From: an uncultured Clostridia bacterium
Lineage (GTDB): Bacteria > Bacillota > Clostridia > Christensenellales > Borkfalkiaceae
Direction: 5' to 3'
Assembly (NCBI GenBank): GCA_944359365.1
Contig: CALVST010000001.1
Coordinates: 113,356-177,355 of the forward strand
DNA: 64,000 nucleotides
Positions 47,712-55,864 of this stretch are shown here, one piece after another. Below the pieces are notes generated by a model. That model did no database searches. It was given only the letters and a program-made list of their open reading frames with translations, and was not told the DNA's origin. Numbering within the stretch: the first letter of the stretch is position 1; every line of letters starts with the position of its first letter. A program made the translations under genes and the position numbers.

Positions 47712-48223
47712 AAAGATCTGCAAAACGCATCGCCGCGCTCGGCGTGCTTCTCGCCTTGGCGAGCGTCATGTTTATCGTAGAATCGCTCATCCCGCCGCTG
47801 CTGCCCATGGCGCCGTATGTAAAAATAGGGCTTGCGAACAGTGTGGTGCTGTTCGTCATAGCGGTATTCGGCGCGCGCGATGCGTTCGTTTTCGTGTTGC
47901 TGAAAAACGCGATAACCGCGTTGGCGGTATCGCCTTTCGTCCTGCCCTTCAATTTGGCAGGCAGCCTTTGCGCTTATGCGGTCATGGCGGCGCTGTATGC
48001 GGCGGTATTCCCGAAGGTCAGCCTCGTGTCCGTGAGCATAGCGGGGGCTGTTTTCAGCAACATCGCAAGGACTGCCGTCGCTGTCCTGCTGATGCAGGCA
48101 GAATCGCTTTATATACAGCTCCCGTTCGTCTGCGCGTTCAGCGTGCTCGCGGGTATCGTAATCGGAGTTTTGACGACTTTTCTGATAAAATACCTGCCTG
48201 AAAGATTGACAAAAGCAAATTAA
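47708..48223 (+). CDS. Gx transporter family protein (heptaprenyl diphosphate synthase component I type)
   Basis: A 171-residue polytopic protein that overlaps the previous gene by ATGA. It has about five hydrophobic helices and the family pattern PYVKIGLANSVVLFVI, followed by FGARDAFV and GSLCAYAVMAAL. Proteins of this group resemble ECF-type S components and are commonly found beside NusG-II and ApbE genes. The old name (component I of heptaprenyl diphosphate synthase) is probably misleading. It may move flavin, quinone precursors or another small molecule. Confidence 0.85.
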   Translation: MKRSAKRIAALGVLLALASVMFIVESLIPPLLPMAPYVKIGLANSVVLFVIAVFGARDAFVFVLLKNAITALAVSPFVLPFNLAGSLCAYAVMAALYAAVFPKVSLVSVSIAGAVFSNIARTAVAVLLMQAESLYIQLPFVCAFSVLAGIVIGVLTTFLIKYLPERLTKAN

Positions 48224-48247
48224 TATAGTACAATAACTAAACGTGAT

Positions 48248-48339
48248 GCAGAGATGGCGGAGTGGTCGAACGCGCACGACTCGAAATCGTGTGTGCTCCC
48301 ATAAGAGCACCAAGGGTTCAAATCCCTTTCTCTGCGCCA
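48248..48339 (+). tRNA. tRNA-Ser (anticodon CGA)
   Basis: A complete 92-nt class II tRNA. The acceptor arm GCAGAGA pairs with TCTCTGC, and the anticodon stem CACGA/TCGTG encloses loop CTCGAAA (anticodon CGA, codon UCG). A long variable arm (TGTGCTCCC..GAGCACC), a T arm AAGGG-TTCAAAT-CCCTT, a discriminator G and an encoded CCA are present. Its 3' side borders a stretch of mobile-element debris, and serine tRNA genes are common integration sites. Confidence 0.97.
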
Positions 48340-48551
48340 AGAGCGACAGCGTTTGAACAAAACGGAAAAGGTATTGCAATACATTTTCATAAATGGTGTT
48401 GCGGGCGTTGTCGCGGAAAGACAATACAAGCCGAGAAGTTATGCGAACAATCACAATGTTCACGGAGCGGACGGCAAGTTTGTCAGAAGTTAAGCAAAAG
48501 GGTAATGAGGTATATACTCATTGCTCTTTTGCCATACCCACCCTTGCGGGG
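48340..48551. other. Gene-free stretch after tRNA-Ser
   Basis: No convincing gene is seen. It holds a 16-bp inverted repeat with two G-U pairs (48494-48509 with 48517-48532), perhaps an old terminator for the minus-strand fragment at 48552-48809. The base composition is lower in GC than the core genes, which fits residue of an excised or decayed element. Confidence 0.6.
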
Positions 48552-48809
48552 CTAAAACGGTATATCCCCGTCGTCTGCAATCTCTATGAGTGTAGGCGGC
48601 TTTTTTAGTTCTCCCGTGAATTTGTTTACGGGAATTTCCTTGCTTTTGTCAAAGTCATATACCGCCGTTATCCGTCGGCAGAACGCCGCCCACGTTTTCG
48701 GCTCTGATTGCTGTATGTTCGTATATTGTTCTTTCAATGAGAGGTTAGAAACGATATGATCGATTGACCGAGAGGATGCTTTTGCTGCTGATCCTTTTAA
48801 AAAGAATTT
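48552..48809 (-). pseudogene. Fragment of a mobile-element protein with an SSB-like acidic tail
   Basis: On the minus strand a frame is open for about 85 codons to the stop at 48552, with a stop codon just upstream (48810-48812), no ATG and no ribosome-binding site; a TTG at 48737 would leave 61 residues. The sequence (SSRSIDHIVSNLSLKEQY.., KTWAAFCRRITAVYDFD..) ends in IADDGDIPF, which resembles the acidic DDDIPF tip by which SSB binds its partners. I read it as the 3' end of a plasmid or integrative-element gene left beside the tRNA. The family is not recognised. Confidence 0.5.
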
Positions 48810-48854
48810 TTAAAAAATAAGCCGTTGCGGCGCAATGCAAATCACAAAGTAATT

Positions 48855-49529
48855 ATGAAAATCACATTTTTAGGACAAGCGGGATTGCTGTTTGAAACGA
48901 ACGATAAAACGATCGTTATCGATCCATATCTGTCAAACAGCGTCGAGAAAATCAATTTCAAGAATCGTCGCAGGCAGGCGATCGATGAAAGATTTTTAAA
49001 GATCAGACCTGATGTTTTGATCTTCACCCATGATCACCCCGATCATTATGATGAAGAGACGGTCAAGCATTATTTTCGTGAAAACAGCAAAATTTTAGTG
49101 CTTAGTCCGTTCAGCGTTTGGAAGGAAGTAAAAAAATTCGGCGGCGATAATAATTACGTTATGTTTAACGCCGGAACACAATGGAGCGAGGGCGGCGTCG
49201 TATTCCGGGCAATCGATGCGGAGCATAGCGACGATTATGCGATCGGCGTCTTACTCGAGGCGGAAGAGAAGAAGTATTACATAACCGGCGATACGTTATA
49301 TAACGAAAAAATTTTTCATATCGTTCACGAAGGCATATATGCCATTTTTTTGCCGATCAACGGGGCGGGGAACAATATGAACGTTGCCGATGCCAAGCAA
49401 TTTGCCGAACGCATTCGGGCCGAAAAAGTTGTTCCATTGCATTTCGGGCTTTTTGATTCGATGACCGGTGAAGAATTGCACTTAAACAATAAAGTAGTAC
49501 CAATGATCTATAAGGAAATAGAACTATGA
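48855..49529 (+). CDS. MBL-fold metal-dependent hydrolase (UlaG/UPF0173-like)
   Basis: A 224-residue metallo-beta-lactamase-fold protein. The metal motif HDHPDH sits in FTHDHPDHYDEE, later ligands are in AEHSDD, GDTLYN and PLHFG, and the N-terminus KITFLGQAGLLFE is typical of the UlaG (L-ascorbate-6-phosphate lactonase) and UPF0173 group. It is co-transcribed with an enolase-superfamily dehydratase through an ATGA overlap, so a sugar-lactone or sugar-phosphate lactone is a reasonable substrate. I start it at ATG 48855; the ribosome-binding site is weak. It lies within the lower-GC island. Confidence 0.88.
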   Translation: MKITFLGQAGLLFETNDKTIVIDPYLSNSVEKINFKNRRRQAIDERFLKIRPDVLIFTHDHPDHYDEETVKHYFRENSKILVLSPFSVWKEVKKFGGDNNYVMFNAGTQWSEGGVVFRAIDAEHSDDYAIGVLLEAEEKKYYITGDTLYNEKIFHIVHEGIYAIFLPINGAGNNMNVADAKQFAERIRAEKVVPLHFGLFDSMTGEELHLNNKVVPMIYKEIEL

Positions 49530-50686
49530 AAGTGGTTGATGTAAAGTCGTTTGTTGTAGACTGTTGTAGAACGAATTGGGTTTTTGTAAAGGTATATACC
49601 GACGAAGGGATCACCGGGGTGGGCGAGGGCACTTTGGAATACAAAGAAAAGGTCCTGACCGGTGCGATCGAGCACATTAAAGAATATCTTATAGGAAAAG
49701 ATCCTTTCCGGATCGAAAAGCATTTTCATAACATTTATCGGGATGCTTATTGGCGCGGCGGGGCGGTCCTTATGTCTGCGCTTTCCGCAGTCGAAATGGC
49801 GCTGTGGGACATTCTCGGAAAAAGCTTGAATGTACCCGTATATCAACTGCTCGGCGGCAAGACAAACGACCGTTGCAGAATTTATGTCAACGGCTGGTTT
49901 GCCGGGGCAAAGACTCCGGAAGAATTCGGTGAAAAAGCCAAGCAAGCCGTTAAACGCGGCGTTACGGCAATGAAATGGGATCCGTTCGGAAAGAATTATT
50001 TGCAGATATCCAATGCGGAACTTGACAGAGCTCTGCGGTGCATACAGGCGGTTCGGGAAGCTGTTGGGAACGAGGTCGACCTGCTGATCGAAGCGCACGG
50101 AAGATTCGATGTTCCGACATCTATTAAGATCGCGCAGGAAATAGCACCATTTAAGCCCATGTTTTTGGAGGAACCCGTTCCGCCAAACAATTTAGAGGCA
50201 TTAAAGGCCGTGCGTGAAAAATCTCCCGTAGCGATCTCAGCCGGTGAAAGATTATACACAAGGTTTGATTACAATGCATTGTTTCAAATGCGCGCTTGTG
50301 ATTATATTCAGCCGGATGTTTCGCATGCCGGAGGTATAATGGAACTTAAAAAAATCGCTGCCGTTGCGGAGTCGCACTATATTCCTTTCGCGCCGCATAA
50401 CCCGAGCGGTCCGATCGCAAACGCGGCAACCTTGCAGCTTGCGGCCTGCTGTCCGAATTTCTGTATTTTAGAGATCATGTATTCAGATGTTGAATATCGA
50501 AAGGAGATCACGGACGAGAAACTCGTTTATGAGAACGGTTATCTGAAAATAGGGGATCGCCCGGGGTTAGGCATAGAACTCAACGAAGAAGCATGCTCCA
50601 AATATCCATATAAGAAGCATGAGTTGCGCCACTATACAGGGGAGCTGACAGATATACGACCTGCAAGAACAGCGTTTTATTTTTAA
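49526..50686 (+). CDS. Enolase-superfamily sugar-acid dehydratase (galactonate/mannonate dehydratase-like)
   Basis: A 386-residue member of the mandelate racemase/muconate lactonising enzyme family. There is an N-terminal capping domain and then a barrel with KWDPF, LIEAHGRF (first metal ligand region), FLEEPVPPNN (second ligand Glu), SAGERLYTRFD (third ligand region) and the catalytic-His region PFAPHNPSGP. This resembles D-galactonate and related sugar-acid dehydratases, which yield 2-keto-3-deoxy acids. Upstream is a lactonase-like gene, downstream a broken SDR, so the three probably formed a small sugar-acid pathway. The exact sugar cannot be determined. Confidence 0.88.
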   Translation: MKVVDVKSFVVDCCRTNWVFVKVYTDEGITGVGEGTLEYKEKVLTGAIEHIKEYLIGKDPFRIEKHFHNIYRDAYWRGGAVLMSALSAVEMALWDILGKSLNVPVYQLLGGKTNDRCRIYVNGWFAGAKTPEEFGEKAKQAVKRGVTAMKWDPFGKNYLQISNAELDRALRCIQAVREAVGNEVDLLIEAHGRFDVPTSIKIAQEIAPFKPMFLEEPVPPNNLEALKAVREKSPVAISAGERLYTRFDYNALFQMRACDYIQPDVSHAGGIMELKKIAAVAESHYIPFAPHNPSGPIANAATLQLAACCPNFCILEIMYSDVEYRKEITDEKLVYENGYLKIGDRPGLGIELNEEACSKYPYKKHELRHYTGELTDIRPARTAFYF

Positions 50687-50707
50687 TGGCGCTTTAGCTT
50701 GAAAAAT

Positions 50708-50933
50708 CCCCCAGTTCTACTGGGGGAAGATAAAAAATTGCTTTAGCAAATTTCAATAATTATAAAAGTCACCTTATTGTTAATGTGAACACTGCTCGAT
50801 TATAAAACACGGAACCTGTTTTACAGGTGTGTGGTGCAATAAGACGCTATAGTAAAAGCGATACCCGTTAACGGGTCGGCTGGTAGTTTACCCTTTTAGG
50901 GTATGTGCAAACCACCAGTTCAACTGGTGGTTT
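50708..50933. mobile_element. Array of five short hairpins, probably an IS200/IS605-derived end element
   Basis: Between the dehydratase and the SDR lie five small hairpins: CCCCCAGT/ACTGGGGG (50708-50726), ACCTGT/ACAGGT (50814-50828), ACCCGTTAACGGGT (50863-50876), TACCC/GGGTA (50889-50903) and AAACCACCAGTT/AACTGGTGGTTT (50909-50933). No transposase gene is present. Subterminal hairpins of this kind are recognised by the TnpA of IS200/IS605 elements, and short transposase-less copies exist. The alternative is a structured RNA leader for the next gene, which starts 18 nt beyond the last hairpin. Confidence 0.5.
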
Positions 50934-50951
50934 TGATTTTAAGGGTGAATT

Positions 50952-51731
50952 ATGAATCAGACAGTGCTTATTACGGGGGGCATGCATCAATACAGGCGTC
51001 GATATAGTTAAGCTTTTCGCGCAAAAAGGCTGGAATATTGTATTTACGGGAAGAACACAGCGCAATGTTTGTGCAATGCAGAGAGAATACGAACAGGAAT
51101 TCCCAAACGCCCGCGTATACGGTTATACGCTGAACTCATTGATCGACGAGCGGACGGTAAACGAGGAAGGCGTAGAAAAAATGTTCGAAAACTTAGACGA
51201 GCAAGGCGTTACAGTGAATGCCGTCGTGCTCAATGCTGCAGATCAAGGGTTGGGGATCAAAATTTTTGAAAATCCCTTAACCGACTTCATGAAAGTTATC
51301 AATACGAACATTTGCTGGAATTACTGTATTATTGAAAAAGCGTCTTGCCGAATGAAAAAAACGGCGGCGGAAGCATTGTATTTGTCAATTCCAATACCGC
51401 TTACAGAGCGATACCCGACAGGATCGCATATGAGGCTTCAAAAGGCGGACAGCTCGGCATGATGCGTGGACTCGCATTGGATCTGGGCAAATACAACATC
51501 CGCGTAAATGCTGTCCTTCCCGGAATGATCATCACGAATCGTTGGGCAGAAAATCCTGAATGGTATGAAAATGTTCCGTCAAGATTTACTCCTCTGGGGG
51601 AAGTCGCCACAGGGCATGATGTTGCGGAAGCCGTATACTTTTTAACGGCGCACGCAAAAAATTCTACCGGCACTGAACTTACGGTCGACGGCGGAAACAT
51701 GATACAGCTTTATCCTATCATAAAAAATTAA
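50952..51731 (+). pseudogene. Short-chain dehydrogenase with two compensating homopolymer frameshifts
   Basis: The coding signal changes frame twice. A run of six G at about 50975-50980 needs one G fewer to read ITGACINTGVDIVKLF, and a run of seven A at about 51354-51360 needs one A more to read RMKKNGGGSIVFVNS. With both corrected, a 259-residue classical SDR results, with a TG..xxTG cofactor loop, NSNTAY.. and YEASK catalytic residues and a normal end (GTELTVDGGNMIQLYP). The changes are +1 and -1. Either the gene is a fresh pseudogene, it varies by slippage, or the assembly has homopolymer errors. Confidence 0.75.
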
Positions 51732-51772
51732 AACTCGGATGAGGTTCATATAATATAATTCACCTGTCCTAT

Positions 51773-51807
51773 AAAAAGCACACGGGCATTTGCCTGTGTG
51801 CTTTTTT
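51773..51807 (+). terminator. Terminator after the SDR
   Basis: AAAAAGCACACGGGCA (51773-51788) pairs with TGCCTGTGTGCTTTTT (51791-51806), with one G-U pair, ending in T residues. Confidence 0.92.
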
Positions 51808-51808
51808 A

Positions 51809-51885
51809 TTGTATCCTAAAACCCGCAGATAGTCCGCGGGTTTTAGGATACAATAAGCGGGCGCGCCTTCAAGGCGCGCCCGCTT
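51809..51885. repeat. Two further long inverted repeats between the convergent SDR and leuS genes
   Basis: An 18-bp perfect repeat (51809-51826 with 51836-51853) is followed at once by a 15-bp perfect repeat around a single base (AAGCGGGCGCGCCTT, 51855-51869, with 51871-51885). The latter ends 10 nt from the leuS stop and probably serves as its terminator on the minus strand. The 18-bp repeat has no T run and no clear purpose. Confidence 0.7.
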
Positions 51886-51894
51886 GCGGTTATT

Positions 51895-54318
51895 TTATAA
51901 GATGATGTTGACGAGCCTTCCCGGCACGACGATGAATTTTTTGACGACTTTGCCTTCCGCGAGGGGCTTTACAAGCTCGCTTGCAAGCACAAAAGCCTCG
52001 ATTTCTTCTTTGCTCATGTCTTTGGCGATCATCAGCTTTCCTTTTATTTTGCTGTTCACCTGCACGGCATATTCCGTTTCTTCCCGCACGAGCGCGCTCT
52101 CGTCGCATACGGGGTAACGCTTGTCGAAGATGGAATATTTGTGCCCGCATACTTCCCAAAGCTCTTCCGCAAAGTGGGGGGTGAACGGCGCCATCAAAAG
52201 GAGCAGATCCTTCACGCACTCTTTCAGGAAGGGGATATTCTTTTCCGCAAGATTATCGTATTTGTAAAGGGCGTTCACATACTCCATAAGCCTTGCCACG
52301 GCGGTGTTGAAAGAGAAGTTCTCCACGTCGCGCGTGATCTGCTTGATGGTATTGTTCCGAACGTAGTTGAGTTCCTTTTCCGCGGCGCCCGTCCTTTCTT
52401 CTTTGCCTTTCTCGTCCTTTATTTTCAGAACCAGCCGTTCCGTCCTGTCAAGGAATTTGGCGACCGACTTGATGCCGTCGTCGTTCCACGGACCGCCCTC
52501 GGTATACGAGAAGCCGAACATCAGGTACATTCTGAAAACGTCGGAACCGTAAACGGAGATGTATTCGTCGGGGGAGATGACGTTTCCCTTCGATTTTGAC
52601 ATGCGGTTTCCGTCAGGCCCTAAAATGACGCCCTGATGTACGAGCGATTTGAAAGGCTCGTCGAAATTCAAGTATCCCATGTCGCGCAGGGCTTTGGTAA
52701 AGAACCGCGCGTACAGAAGGTGCATGCAGGCGTGTTCCGCGCCGCCGATATATTTGTCGACGGGGAGCATTTTATTGACGATCTCGGGATCGAACGGCTC
52801 TTTCGCGTTGTGCGCGTCCGCATAGCGCAGGTAATACCAGCTCGAACAGACGAATGTGTCGAGCGTGTCGGGATCGCGCAGCGCGTCGCCGCCGCAGTGC
52901 GGGCACTTGGTGTGCATGAACTCGTCGCATTTTGCCAAAGGCGATTTGCCGTCCGGCTTAAATTCAACGTTGTAGGGGAGCTTTACGGGCAGATCCTTTA
53001 CAGGTACGGGCACGATGCCGCATTTCGGGCAGTGTACAACGGGAATGGGCGCGCCCCAATAGCGTTGGCGCGAAACCAACCAGTCGCGCAGGCGGTAATT
53101 TACTTTCCGCTGTCCCTTGCCGATTTTTGTAAGGTAGTTGGCAATTTCCGTCCTTGCCTCTTCGCCGTATCTTCCGTCAAATTGCAGGCTGTTCACGCAA
53201 ATACCGTCTTCCGTGAAGGGCAGAACCGTTTCGCCGTTCCTGTTTTCGATGACTTTTGTGATGGGCAGGTTGTATTTTTTAGCGAATGCAAAATCGCGCT
53301 CGTCGTGTGCGGGTACGCCCATGACGGCGCCCGTACCGTAAGAGTAAAGGACGTAATCGGCGGCGTAAATGGGCACCTTTTTGCCGTTGACGGGATTGAT
53401 CGCATAGTGACCGATAAACACGCCCGTCTTTTCTCTTGCAGAAGAAAGGCGCTCGATCTCGTCGGTGTGCGCCGTCTTTTCGATGTATTCCTCGACGGCG
53501 GCGCGCTGCTCGTCGGAGGTGAGCTTTTTCACGAGCGGGTGTTCGGGCGCGAGCACGACGTAAGAAACGCCGTATATCGTGTCGCAGCGGGTGGTGAACA
53601 CTTTGAACGTATCGCCGCTTTCGCATTCGAATTCAATTTCGCAGCCGACAGACTTGCCGATCCAGTTTTTCTGCATCAGCTTGGTCTTTTCGGGCCAATC
53701 TATTTTGTCGAGCCCTTCGAGAAGTTCTTCCGCATAGTCGGTTATCTTAAAGAACCACTGCGTGAGGTCTTTTTTCACGACGGGCGTGCCGCAGCGCTCG
53801 CAGCAGCCTTCCTGCACCTGCTCGTTCGCAAGCACTGTGTTGCAGCTCGGGCACCAATTCACGGGCGCCTCTTTGCGGTAGGCAAGTCCCTTTTCGTAGA
53901 GCTTCAAGAACATCCACTGCGTCCATTTGTAATAGTCCTCTTCGCAGGTCTTGACCTCGGCGGACCAATCGAACATGGCGCCCATCGCTTTGAGCTGTTT
54001 TTCCATCGTGGCGATGTTCTGTTCGGTGGAATCTTTGGGATGGATGCCCGTCTTTATGGCGTAATTTTCAGCGGGCAGCCCGAACGCGTCAAACCCCATC
54101 GGCTGAAAAACGTCGTAGCCCTGCATTTTCTTGAAACGCGCAAACGTGTCGGAAGGCCCGTAATTGTACCAGTGCCCGACGTGCAGTTTTGCGCCGGAAG
54201 GGTAGGAGAACATTTCAAGGACATAATATTTGTTGTCCGTGTTCTTTTTGTTGAAATAGTTCTCTTTTGTCTTTTCCCAGCGCTGCTGCCATTTGCTTTC
54301 GACCGATTTCATATCCAT
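51895..54318 (-). CDS. leuS: Leucyl-tRNA synthetase
   Basis: Class I synthetase of 807 residues. The HIGH-type signature is [11 protein letters not shown] near residue 40, a zinc-binding segment ([15 protein letters not shown] with CERCG) and the editing domain (about 225-420) follow, KMSKS appears as NRMSKSKG, and the anticodon-binding domain ends the protein. It lies downstream of a PLDc_N gene on the same strand. I did not see a leucine T-box in the upstream region, unlike thrS in the same window. Confidence 0.97.
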   Translation of the reverse strand: MDMKSVESKWQQRWEKTKENYFNKKNTDNKYYVLEMFSYPSGAKLHVGHWYNYGPSDTFARFKKMQGYDVFQPMGFDAFGLPAENYAIKTGIHPKDSTEQNIATMEKQLKAMGAMFDWSAEVKTCEEDYYKWTQWMFLKLYEKGLAYRKEAPVNWCPSCNTVLANEQVQEGCCERCGTPVVKKDLTQWFFKITDYAEELLEGLDKIDWPEKTKLMQKNWIGKSVGCEIEFECESGDTFKVFTTRCDTIYGVSYVVLAPEHPLVKKLTSDEQRAAVEEYIEKTAHTDEIERLSSAREKTGVFIGHYAINPVNGKKVPIYAADYVLYSYGTGAVMGVPAHDERDFAFAKKYNLPITKVIENRNGETVLPFTEDGICVNSLQFDGRYGEEARTEIANYLTKIGKGQRKVNYRLRDWLVSRQRYWGAPIPVVHCPKCGIVPVPVKDLPVKLPYNVEFKPDGKSPLAKCDEFMHTKCPHCGGDALRDPDTLDTFVCSSWYYLRYADAHNAKEPFDPEIVNKMLPVDKYIGGAEHACMHLLYARFFTKALRDMGYLNFDEPFKSLVHQGVILGPDGNRMSKSKGNVISPDEYISVYGSDVFRMYLMFGFSYTEGGPWNDDGIKSVAKFLDRTERLVLKIKDEKGKEERTGAAEKELNYVRNNTIKQITRDVENFSFNTAVARLMEYVNALYKYDNLAEKNIPFLKECVKDLLLLMAPFTPHFAEELWEVCGHKYSIFDKRYPVCDESALVREETEYAVQVNSKIKGKLMIAKDMSKEEIEAFVLASELVKPLAEGKVVKKFIVVPGRLVNIIL

Positions 54319-54342
54319 AATAAAAAATATCCTCCGCGCGGC

Positions 54343-54600
54343 TTATTGTCCGTCTTGTTTTTCCTCGTCCTGCCCGTGGTTTTGCGCAGGCTGTCCGTCC
54401 GCTGGGGCGGATCGCTTTGCAAAACATCTGTAGATCCAATAGGCGGCAGGCCCCAAAATGGGAATGAGCAATATGACGAGATTCCATCCGATGATCGCCT
54501 TGGTGACGCCCTTGTCTTTCAAAAGGACAAAAATGGTGGCGATCGCCAGAAAGTAATGTGCCGCAAGAATTGCGATTAGAACGATTGCTATGGGTGGCAT
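54343..54600 (-). CDS. Small PLDc_N-domain membrane protein
   Basis: An 85-residue protein on the minus strand, 24 nt before leuS. It has two transmembrane helices with the PLDc_N pattern (GVTKAIIGWNLVILLIPILGPAAYWIYR) and a short charged, Gln-rich tail. The domain is named after cardiolipin synthases, but stand-alone forms have no known function. I prefer ATG 54600; a TTG at 54612 adds four residues. Confidence 0.82.
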   Translation of the reverse strand: MPPIAIVLIAILAAHYFLAIATIFVLLKDKGVTKAIIGWNLVILLIPILGPAAYWIYRCFAKRSAPADGQPAQNHGQDEEKQDGQ

Positions 54601-54632
54601 AGTACTTTTCAAACCCTAAATGTATTCAATTC

Positions 54633-54661
54633 ATTATATTCTTTTTTAATAGGCAAGTCAA
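54633..54661 (-). promoter_or_regulatory. Promoter of the PLDc_N-leuS operon
   Basis: On the minus strand, TTGACT (54661-54656), 17 nt, then a perfect TATAAT (54638-54633). Confidence 0.8.
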
Positions 54662-54755
54662 GTTATGCGCGCTTTTTTGGCAAAATTTTTTATAAAGCCG
54701 CTTTTATCGCCCGCCCCCGGTAAATAAACAGCGGGGCGCCGCATAAACTAACGGT

Positions 54756-55466
54756 ATGGAGATCATTATTTCCGAAAAGGAAAGCAACGCGCGTTATATC
54801 GCGTATATCTACACTTCTCTCATGCCCATTTTAGAGGCCTGCGGGGCAAAAAGTTCCGTTTCATTCGACGGCGACCGCATCTCGCTCCGGTTCGATGCCG
54901 ACGAACGGTATGCCCCGTATTTAAGGCGCATTGCCGAAGAAAAGGTCGCCGAGGTGATCGCCGTCGGCTATAAATACGAGCTTTTCCGCGCGTTCGTAAA
55001 GCCTGCGGGGCTCGGGAAAAACGACCATGAAATTTTGCTCGCCGCCCTTATATCCGCGGACTTTGCCGACGACAAGCGCTATGTTTTCATGCACCTGAAA
55101 GGCATGAAAATTTATTGCATAGACGGTTTTTTTAATTTTCGCCTCTCTGCTCTCAAAGAAAAGTGGAAGGGCGTCGTCGGGTGCGTGCCGCCCGTATTTA
55201 CGAGGGAAAAGCTGACCTCGTTTATGGGGTATTTGCTGGCGGGCGACGGCGGAAGAAAAGTCATCGTGCGCGGCAGCGAAATATTCGACGGAAAATACCG
55301 CAAGCTTCGCAGGGCAACGCTGATAGAGGAAGGCATCTCCGAGCTGAACGGCATACGCGAGATCATTTTGAGCGGCGCGGGGGCTGTGGAATGCGTGGGG
55401 CTTCCGCCGCCCTGCCAGGAAGAATTTTTGCGGCGGTACTTCGCGGGGCGCGTCAGCTTTTTGTGA
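54756..55466 (+). CDS. ytxC: YtxC-like putative sporulation protein
   Basis: A 236-residue soluble protein. The central IDGFFNFRLSALKEKW block and the preceding ILLAALISADFADDKRY segment are typical of YtxC, found in spore-forming Firmicutes and often located directly before thrS, as here. It is shorter than the Bacillus protein of about 280 residues. Its biochemical role is unknown. No convincing ribosome-binding site precedes the ATG, so initiation may be weak. Confidence 0.78.
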   Translation: MEIIISEKESNARYIAYIYTSLMPILEACGAKSSVSFDGDRISLRFDADERYAPYLRRIAEEKVAEVIAVGYKYELFRAFVKPAGLGKNDHEILLAALISADFADDKRYVFMHLKGMKIYCIDGFFNFRLSALKEKWKGVVGCVPPVFTREKLTSFMGYLLAGDGGRKVIVRGSEIFDGKYRKLRRATLIEEGISELNGIREIILSGAGAVECVGLPPPCQEEFLRRYFAGRVSFL

Positions 55467-55544
55467 ATTTTCGGCGCGGCGCGTATAAAGCGGCAGGGAA
55501 TAAAGTTCGGAATCATTATTTTGGAAAAAGCATCTGCGAATCCG

Positions 55545-55573
55545 TTGACAAATCCGACAAAAAGAGATATCAT
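55545..55573 (+). promoter_or_regulatory. Promoter of the thrS T-box transcript
   Basis: A perfect -35 TTGACA (55545-55550), 17 nt, then TATCAT (55568-55573). This explains the long untranslated leader before thrS. Confidence 0.85.
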
Positions 55574-55579
55574 ATATAC

Positions 55580-55822
55580 AAATTTAATAACGCGTTAAGA
55601 AAAGACAAGTAGCCGTATCGCAGGGCGGCAAAGAGAGCGGGTGCCGCGGCTGAAAGCCCCGCGCGCCGCGATGTGTGTGAAACCGCTTTTCCGTGCGTGA
55701 GCAGCGCCCGCTCCGAGGGCGCCGAAAGAGTGGCCTTTCCCGTAAGGGCAGGGCAATTAAGGTGGAACCGCGCAGGTATTGCGTCCTTAAACGTTTTTAC
55801 GTTTGAGGGCGTTTTTATTTTT
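55580..55822 (+). promoter_or_regulatory. T-box riboswitch controlling thrS
   Basis: A GC-rich structured leader of about 240 nt contains the T-box sequence AAGGTGGAACCGCG (55759-55772) followed by the terminator CGTCCTTAAACG/CGTTTGAGGGCG (55782-55793 with 55800-55811) and a T tract. Uncharged threonyl-tRNA should bind stem I and the T-box and favour the antiterminator. A possible threonine specifier ACC is at 55682-55684, but I could not place the specifier loop with certainty. Confidence 0.9.
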
Positions 55823-55864
55823 CAAAAATCAACAATGGCGGGCATCCGCCGCAAGGAGAGATTT

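Noticed and set aside
48248-51890. Attachment-site duplication of the tRNA-Ser 3' end
   Set aside because: I searched by eye downstream to leuS for a copy of the T arm and acceptor end and saw none; degenerate copies could be missed.
54719-54749. A sigma-E-like box (CATAAACT) before ytxC
   Set aside because: The -10 would lie only 6 nt from the ATG and the -35 match is poor, so it would give an almost leaderless transcript.
55673-55864. An N-terminal extension of ThrS
   Set aside because: The extension translates the T-box and its terminator; the TGS domain and ribosome-binding site place the start at 55865.
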